Of a stretch of 64,000 nt of DNA, positions 59,875-64,000 are shown piece by piece. The stretch's first letter is position 1, and the number at the start of each line of letters is the position of its first letter. A model generated the notes under the pieces. The model was not told where the DNA came from and did no database searches. It saw only the letters and a program-made list of their open reading frames with translations. The translations under genes were made by a program, and so were the position numbers. This stretch comes from an uncultured Flavobacteriales bacterium (GTDB lineage: Bacteria > Bacteroidota > Bacteroidia > Palsa-965): the NCBI GenBank assembly GCA_903873905.1, contig CAIQQJ010000106.1:35964-99963 (forward strand), read 5' to 3'.

Positions 59875-62800
59875 ATGCTTCCATTGAGGAGAATTGTTTT
59901 TTTTCTTTTTATTTTTTCTGCCTTTCATGCGGAGGGGCAAACCTTTTCATCGGTTCGCGAAAAACCAATCCTTGCAAGTAACGATACCATCACACTGGAT
60001 TCCTTAAGTATTATTCCGGGAACATTTTATCTTTTTCAAAACAACACGAGAATTGATACTTCCCAATACATTTTACTTGCCGCCGATGCAAAATTGGTTT
60101 TCAAATCATCAACGCCGAGAGAAAACCTTCGCGTGAAATATGCAGTTTATCCATTTCTATTTACGCAAGCACATGCACATAAGGATCAAAATAAATTCAC
60201 CACTTCACCTGATCATTCCTTCAATCCGTTTCTCTATCGGCCCGAAGAACAAAAAGCGGAAGATCCTTTTGCGACTGGAGGCTTGAATAAAAGTGGAAGT
60301 CTGTCAAGAGGAATTTCGTTTGGAAATACGCGTGATGTATCCGTGAACTCAAGTTTGAATTTGCAACTCTCTGGAAAATTAACCGACAATCTCGATCTGA
60401 TGATGGTGGCCACAGATGACAATCTTCCACTTCAAGCAGATGGCACAACACAACAGTTACAAGAATTCGATCGCGTTTTCATTCAACTTACAAGTAAAAG
60501 CACAAAATTAATTGCGGGAGATTTTTTTGCTTTGCGTCCGAATTCCTATTTCATGAATTTCAACAAGCGGGGACAAGGTTTGAATGTAAGCACGTCTGTT
60601 CCCATGGGTGATTCATCAAAAGCAAAATTGAATGTAACGGGAAGTATTGCCATTTCGAAAGGGAAATTTTCACGAAATGTCATTCAAGGTTCGGAAGGAA
60701 ACCAAGGTCCTTATCGTTTGCGTGGAGCAGAAAATGAATTGTATATCGTAGTGCTTTCAGGAACAGAAAAGGTTTATGTGGATGGGAAATTGCTCGTGCG
60801 CGGTCAGGGAAATGATTACACGATAAATTATAACACAGCAGAACTTATTTTTACGGCGAAACAATTAATTACAAAAGACATTCGCATTGTGGTAGAGTTT
60901 CAGTACAGTGACAGAAATTATTCGCGTTCCTTGTTTCACACGGGCTTGGAATATCAAACAAAAAAATATTCACTGCGATTCAATGCATTTTCCGAACAGG
61001 ATTCCAAAAACCAACCTTTACAACAAGCACTTACCAATAGCGAAAAACTAACCATGGCCGCTGTTGGAGACACCTTACTGCATGCAGTGGTTTCCGGTGT
61101 AGATAGTGTTGCTTTCTCTGGTGATTTGGTTTTGTATAAAAAAATTGACACGTTGGTGAACAGCATAACGTATCAAAATGTTTACGTGTATTGGACCAAT
61201 CCCGACAGCGCCCATTTTCGTTGCAGTTTTTCTTATGTGGGCGCGAATAAGGGAAATTACATTCAGGTCACTTCATCTGCGAATGGAAAAACATTTAAGT
61301 GGGTGGCGCCTATTGGAAATATTCCGCAAGGAGAATATGAGCCGGTGATTTTATTGATCACTCCAAAGAAAAAACAAATGGTCACTTTTGGTGGAGATTT
61401 CAATTTCATAAAAAATACTTTGATCAATGCCGAACTCGCCTATACAAAAAATGACCTAAACACATTTTCTCCTTATGACAGTTTTGATGACCAAGGTTAC
61501 GGCGCGCATCTGAATATTAAAAACAAACAGAAAATTTCAGACTCCTTAATCATGACATTGGAAGGAAACTATGAATATGTGAGTTCTTATTTTTCTCCAC
61601 TTGAACGTTATCGTCCCGTTGAATTTGAGCGCGATTGGAACTTGTATAATAACACAACCACCAATCCTTTGATTTCAGATCAACATCTCGGCAAGGCAGG
61701 AATCAACTTTGCAAAAACTGGTTTTGGAAATATCGGTTACGATTTCAGCACATTTCTTGAAAGCTCCACTTACACGGGAATAAAACACGGCGTGAATGCA
61801 GCTGTTCGAAAAAAAGGCTTTTCATTCAGTGGAAAAGGAAGTTTCTTGAATTCAAAAGGAGTTGCCGGCTCAACAGATTTTCTCCGTCAACGTGTTGATG
61901 TTTCACAGAAAATTTTCAAGAATGTTTTACTGAGTGCCTATGAAGATCAGGAAATCAATAACGTTTACAAACCAAACAGTGACACACTAAAATTAAACAG
62001 TCTCGGATATTTCGAATGGCAAGGTGCAATTACAATTGCCGATACCACCAAAAGAAGCTTCACGCTTTTTTACAAACAACGCATCGATCGTTTACCGAAC
62101 GCAACTGTTTTAACTCCTGGTGCAAATGCACAAAATGTTGGAGGAACAGTTACGCTGCACGGAAATCCAAATCACCAATTGCGCTTGACAACGAGTTATA
62201 GAAATCTCATCATCACTTCTCCTTTGCTTACTTCACAAAAACCGGACAATACATTGGTGGGAAGATTGGAATATGATATGCGTTTGTGGAAAGGTGTTGT
62301 TACCGGATCAACTTTTTACGAAGTGGGATCTGGTCTCGAAGTGAAAAAGGAATATTCCTACTTACAAGTTCCAACTGGCCAAGGCTCTTACGCATGGACC
62401 GATTACAACAACGATGGTGTGAAACAATTGAATGAATTTGAAATCGCAATGTATTCCGATCAGGCAAATTACATTCGCATTTTTATTCCAACGAATGATT
62501 ATGTAAAAGTTTATACAAACCAATTTGCACAGAGTTTGAATGTGCGACCATTTGTAAAATGGGGAAGCAACACCGGCTTCAAGGGTTTTATTGCAAGATT
62601 TTCTGATCAGGCTGTTTACCGCGTGGAAAGAAAAACACAAAGTAAAAATCCAAACAATGCGTTTCTTCCAACCTTAAACGATGCAAACGACACATCTCTC
62701 GTTTCATTGAACGCAACCGTTCGGAACACACTTTCCTTTAATCAACTCAGCAGTAAATTCGGATTGGATTATACTTGGCAACAAATAAATGGAAAAAGTT

Positions 62801-63354
62801 TATTGACAAATGGATTGGATTCGCGCAGCACTATTTTCAACGAGGGAAAGGCACGTTGGAATATTACCAAATCACTTTCGCTGCAAACCAATTATCGCGA
62901 TGGATATAAAATAAGCACATCCCAATATTTCCAATCAAAAAATTACCACATCCACTATTACGAAACCGAACCGAAATTCAGTTTTCAGCCCGGCACAACT
63001 TTCCGTGTGAGTTTGTCTTACCGTTATTCACACAAACAAAACACGCCTGATCTCGGAGGTGAACTTGCAACCGTTCAGAAATTCGGAACAGAATTGAAAT
63101 TGAGCAAACTTTCAAAAGGGATTTTTGTTGCAGAAGCGAATTACCTGCAAATAAAATACAATGGTGTAGAATCTTCCGCAATCGGTTATGATATGTTGGA
63201 AGGTTTGAAGAATGGAGAAAATTTCACTTGGAAAATGAGTTGGCAACGTTCTCTCGCGCAGAATTTACAACTGACATTGGCTTATGAAGGAAGAAAAACG
63301 CCAGGAACAAAAGTGATTCACACGGGGAATGTTCAAGTGCGAGCAATTTTTTAA
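59875..63354 (+). CDS. Large putative outer-membrane beta-barrel protein (SprA-like motifs)
   Basis: A 1159-residue protein with a signal peptide (IVFFLFIFSAFHAEGQ) and a short N-terminal domain (residues 25-110). About 1000 residues of alternating aromatic and polar strands follow, ending in a terminal Phe (NVQVRAIF), which is a barrel-type C-terminus. The segment GNQGPYRLRGAENELYIVVL and VYVDGKLLVRGQGNDYTINY resembles units seen in SprA, the T9SS translocon barrel, but at half its length. I cannot assign it. A TACCTTTA promoter box ends 6 nt before the ATG. Confidence 0.75.
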   Translation: MLPLRRIVFFLFIFSAFHAEGQTFSSVREKPILASNDTITLDSLSIIPGTFYLFQNNTRIDTSQYILLAADAKLVFKSSTPRENLRVKYAVYPFLFTQAHAHKDQNKFTTSPDHSFNPFLYRPEEQKAEDPFATGGLNKSGSLSRGISFGNTRDVSVNSSLNLQLSGKLTDNLDLMMVATDDNLPLQADGTTQQLQEFDRVFIQLTSKSTKLIAGDFFALRPNSYFMNFNKRGQGLNVSTSVPMGDSSKAKLNVTGSIAISKGKFSRNVIQGSEGNQGPYRLRGAENELYIVVLSGTEKVYVDGKLLVRGQGNDYTINYNTAELIFTAKQLITKDIRIVVEFQYSDRNYSRSLFHTGLEYQTKKYSLRFNAFSEQDSKNQPLQQALTNSEKLTMAAVGDTLLHAVVSGVDSVAFSGDLVLYKKIDTLVNSITYQNVYVYWTNPDSAHFRCSFSYVGANKGNYIQVTSSANGKTFKWVAPIGNIPQGEYEPVILLITPKKKQMVTFGGDFNFIKNTLINAELAYTKNDLNTFSPYDSFDDQGYGAHLNIKNKQKISDSLIMTLEGNYEYVSSYFSPLERYRPVEFERDWNLYNNTTTNPLISDQHLGKAGINFAKTGFGNIGYDFSTFLESSTYTGIKHGVNAAVRKKGFSFSGKGSFLNSKGVAGSTDFLRQRVDVSQKIFKNVLLSAYEDQEINNVYKPNSDTLKLNSLGYFEWQGAITIADTTKRSFTLFYKQRIDRLPNATVLTPGANAQNVGGTVTLHGNPNHQLRLTTSYRNLIITSPLLTSQKPDNTLVGRLEYDMRLWKGVVTGSTFYEVGSGLEVKKEYSYLQVPTGQGSYAWTDYNNDGVKQLNEFEIAMYSDQANYIRIFIPTNDYVKVYTNQFAQSLNVRPFVKWGSNTGFKGFIARFSDQAVYRVERKTQSKNPNNAFLPTLNDANDTSLVSLNATVRNTLSFNQLSSKFGLDYTWQQINGKSLLTNGLDSRSTIFNEGKARWNITKSLSLQTNYRDGYKISTSQYFQSKNYHIHYYETEPKFSFQPGTTFRVSLSYRYSHKQNTPDLGGELATVQKFGTELKLSKLSKGIFVAEANYLQIKYNGVESSAIGYDMLEGLKNGENFTWKMSWQRSLAQNLQLTLAYEGRKTPGTKVIHTGNVQVRAIF

Positions 63355-63359
63355 TTCCC

Positions 63360-63441
63360 AATTAAAAATTAAAGATTAAGAATTAAGGATTCCCACTTTT
63401 CCGCTTTTCATTTTTAATCCTTCATCTTTAATTCTTAATCG
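63360..63441. repeat. Inverted repeat between convergent genes
   Basis: ATTAAAAATTAAAGATTAAG and its continuation (63360-63391) pairs with 63410-63441 at 25 of 32 positions. The element runs from 5 nt after one stop codon to 2 nt before the other, filling the convergent spacer. Confidence 0.8.
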
Positions 63442-63443
63442 CT

Positions 63444-64000
63444 TTATTCCAAAGTAAGCGTCGTAGTTCCAATCATCACACCATCGGAATAAATTTCAAT
63501 GATGTATTTTCCTGCAGCAAGTGTGTCTTCATCTTTTGCTTTCGGACAAAGCACCAACACACTCATCGGCTGATTCTGGTAATCAATTGTTTTTTTCGCA
63601 CAGAAATAAGAAGTGGATCCTCCGAATGAAAACTGATGCGCTGCATTTTTTTCCTGCGTCAATTCCTGCGCATCGGGGGTGATGATGCGGATGTAAATAT
63701 CATGTGGTCCCGCAATGGTGAGATCGTTATCGCCAATATCAAACGTCACACGAATTTTGTCCACCTTCGATGCTTTTGCGGTTTCCGTATCTTTTTTTCC
63801 ACCACGTGAAATTTTTATTCCGGCTGATTTCACATTCATGGTTGAAAGCACAGCGGCACGATCAATCCTTCCCTTCAACTTATCTTTTTCATCCGAAATT
63901 TGTTGACTGTGCGCTTTCTCATTGTCGAGTTGTCCCAACACTTGTTTTTTATCCGCAATCAATTTATTGTTGAGTTGATTGAGTGAATCAATCGTAACAA
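63444..64000 (-). CDS. Coiled-coil protein of unknown function, 5' end outside the window
   Basis: The frame stays open to the window edge, so the N-terminus is missing. At least 185 residues are present. The N-terminal visible part is a coiled coil (DSLNQLNNKLIADKKQVLGQ, SQQISDEKDKLKGRIDRAAV). It leads into a beta-rich domain (VTFDIGDNDLTIAGPHDIYI, AGKYIIEIYSDGVMIGTTTL). The domain resembles periplasmic accessory proteins common in Bacteroidota, with no known function. Internal start-like codons exist but the open frame and heptad pattern continue past them. Confidence 0.7.
   Translation of the reverse strand, partial: VTIDSLNQLNNKLIADKKQVLGQLDNEKAHSQQISDEKDKLKGRIDRAAVLSTMNVKSAGIKISRGGKKDTETAKASKVDKIRVTFDIGDNDLTIAGPHDIYIRIITPDAQELTQEKNAAHQFSFGGSTSYFCAKKTIDYQNQPMSVLVLCPKAKDEDTLAAGKYIIEIYSDGVMIGTTTLTLE

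Overview
The window is AT-rich DNA from a member of the Bacteroidota, most likely an uncultivated relative of the Flavobacteriales, Sphingobacteriales or Chitinophagales. Four proteins end in type A sorting domains of the type IX secretion system (T9SS). One giant SprB-like adhesin has a type B (gliding-motility-associated) C-terminus and sits directly upstream of a PorP/SprF family gene. Several genes have a TAnnTTTG-like -7 box, and no convincing Shine-Dalgarno sequences were seen where starts were examined. The DUF2723, DUF3078 and HemC-HemD fusion proteins are also typical of this phylum.

Layout. 1-6 kb: a tryptophan/kynurenine catabolic group (3-hydroxyanthranilate dioxygenase and ACMSD, separated by an insertion-like element; an SDR protein across a zinc-ribbon membrane protein), then mscL and a DUF3078 protein. 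6-18 kb: T9SS cargo proteins, an OmpR-type two-component system, a TauE/SafE plus MBL-rhodanese sulfur pair, an OmpA gene on an apparently inserted segment, and a C25-like T9SS protein. 18-25 kb: a NodB deacetylase, a 1145-residue DUF2723 membrane protein, tRNA-Gln(TTG), a decayed gene remnant, and a panD / flippase-like / rfaE2 operon. 25-31 kb: the PorP/SprF gene and the 1592-residue SprB-repeat adhesin. 31-44 kb: housekeeping and small metabolic genes, nearly all on the minus strand (3'-5' exonuclease, serine hydrolase, lipB, PGI/PMI, a tightly packed operon from a secreted unknown to a coiled-coil protein, hemW, a 678-residue unknown, queA). 43.8-46.2 kb: a PKD-domain T9SS protein and a RAYT transposase surrounded by REP palindromes. 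46-51.5 kb: hemA, hemCD, hemB and an MBL hydrolase. 51.6-64 kb: a TPR sensor-like protein with no output domain, radA, an LD-carboxypeptidase, an OmpA lipoprotein, an oligopeptide-binding lipoprotein, exonuclease III, a 1159-residue putative outer-membrane barrel protein, and a coiled-coil protein cut by the window edge.

The unusual content is mostly between, and in one case inside, genes. A four-helix-bundle (23S rRNA intervening-sequence type) gene lies between 26-bp inverted repeats inserted precisely between two kynurenine-pathway genes. A palindrome found twice in one intergenic spacer also occurs in frame inside hemB, adding about 12 residues next to the zinc site. An OmpA gene with a non-coding cassette is bounded by a 25-bp copy of the 3' end of its neighbour. 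REP palindromes accompany a RAYT gene. Many spacers are filled by short-word direct or inverted repeats that run exactly up to stop codons. No CRISPR array, prophage, integrase or rRNA gene was seen.
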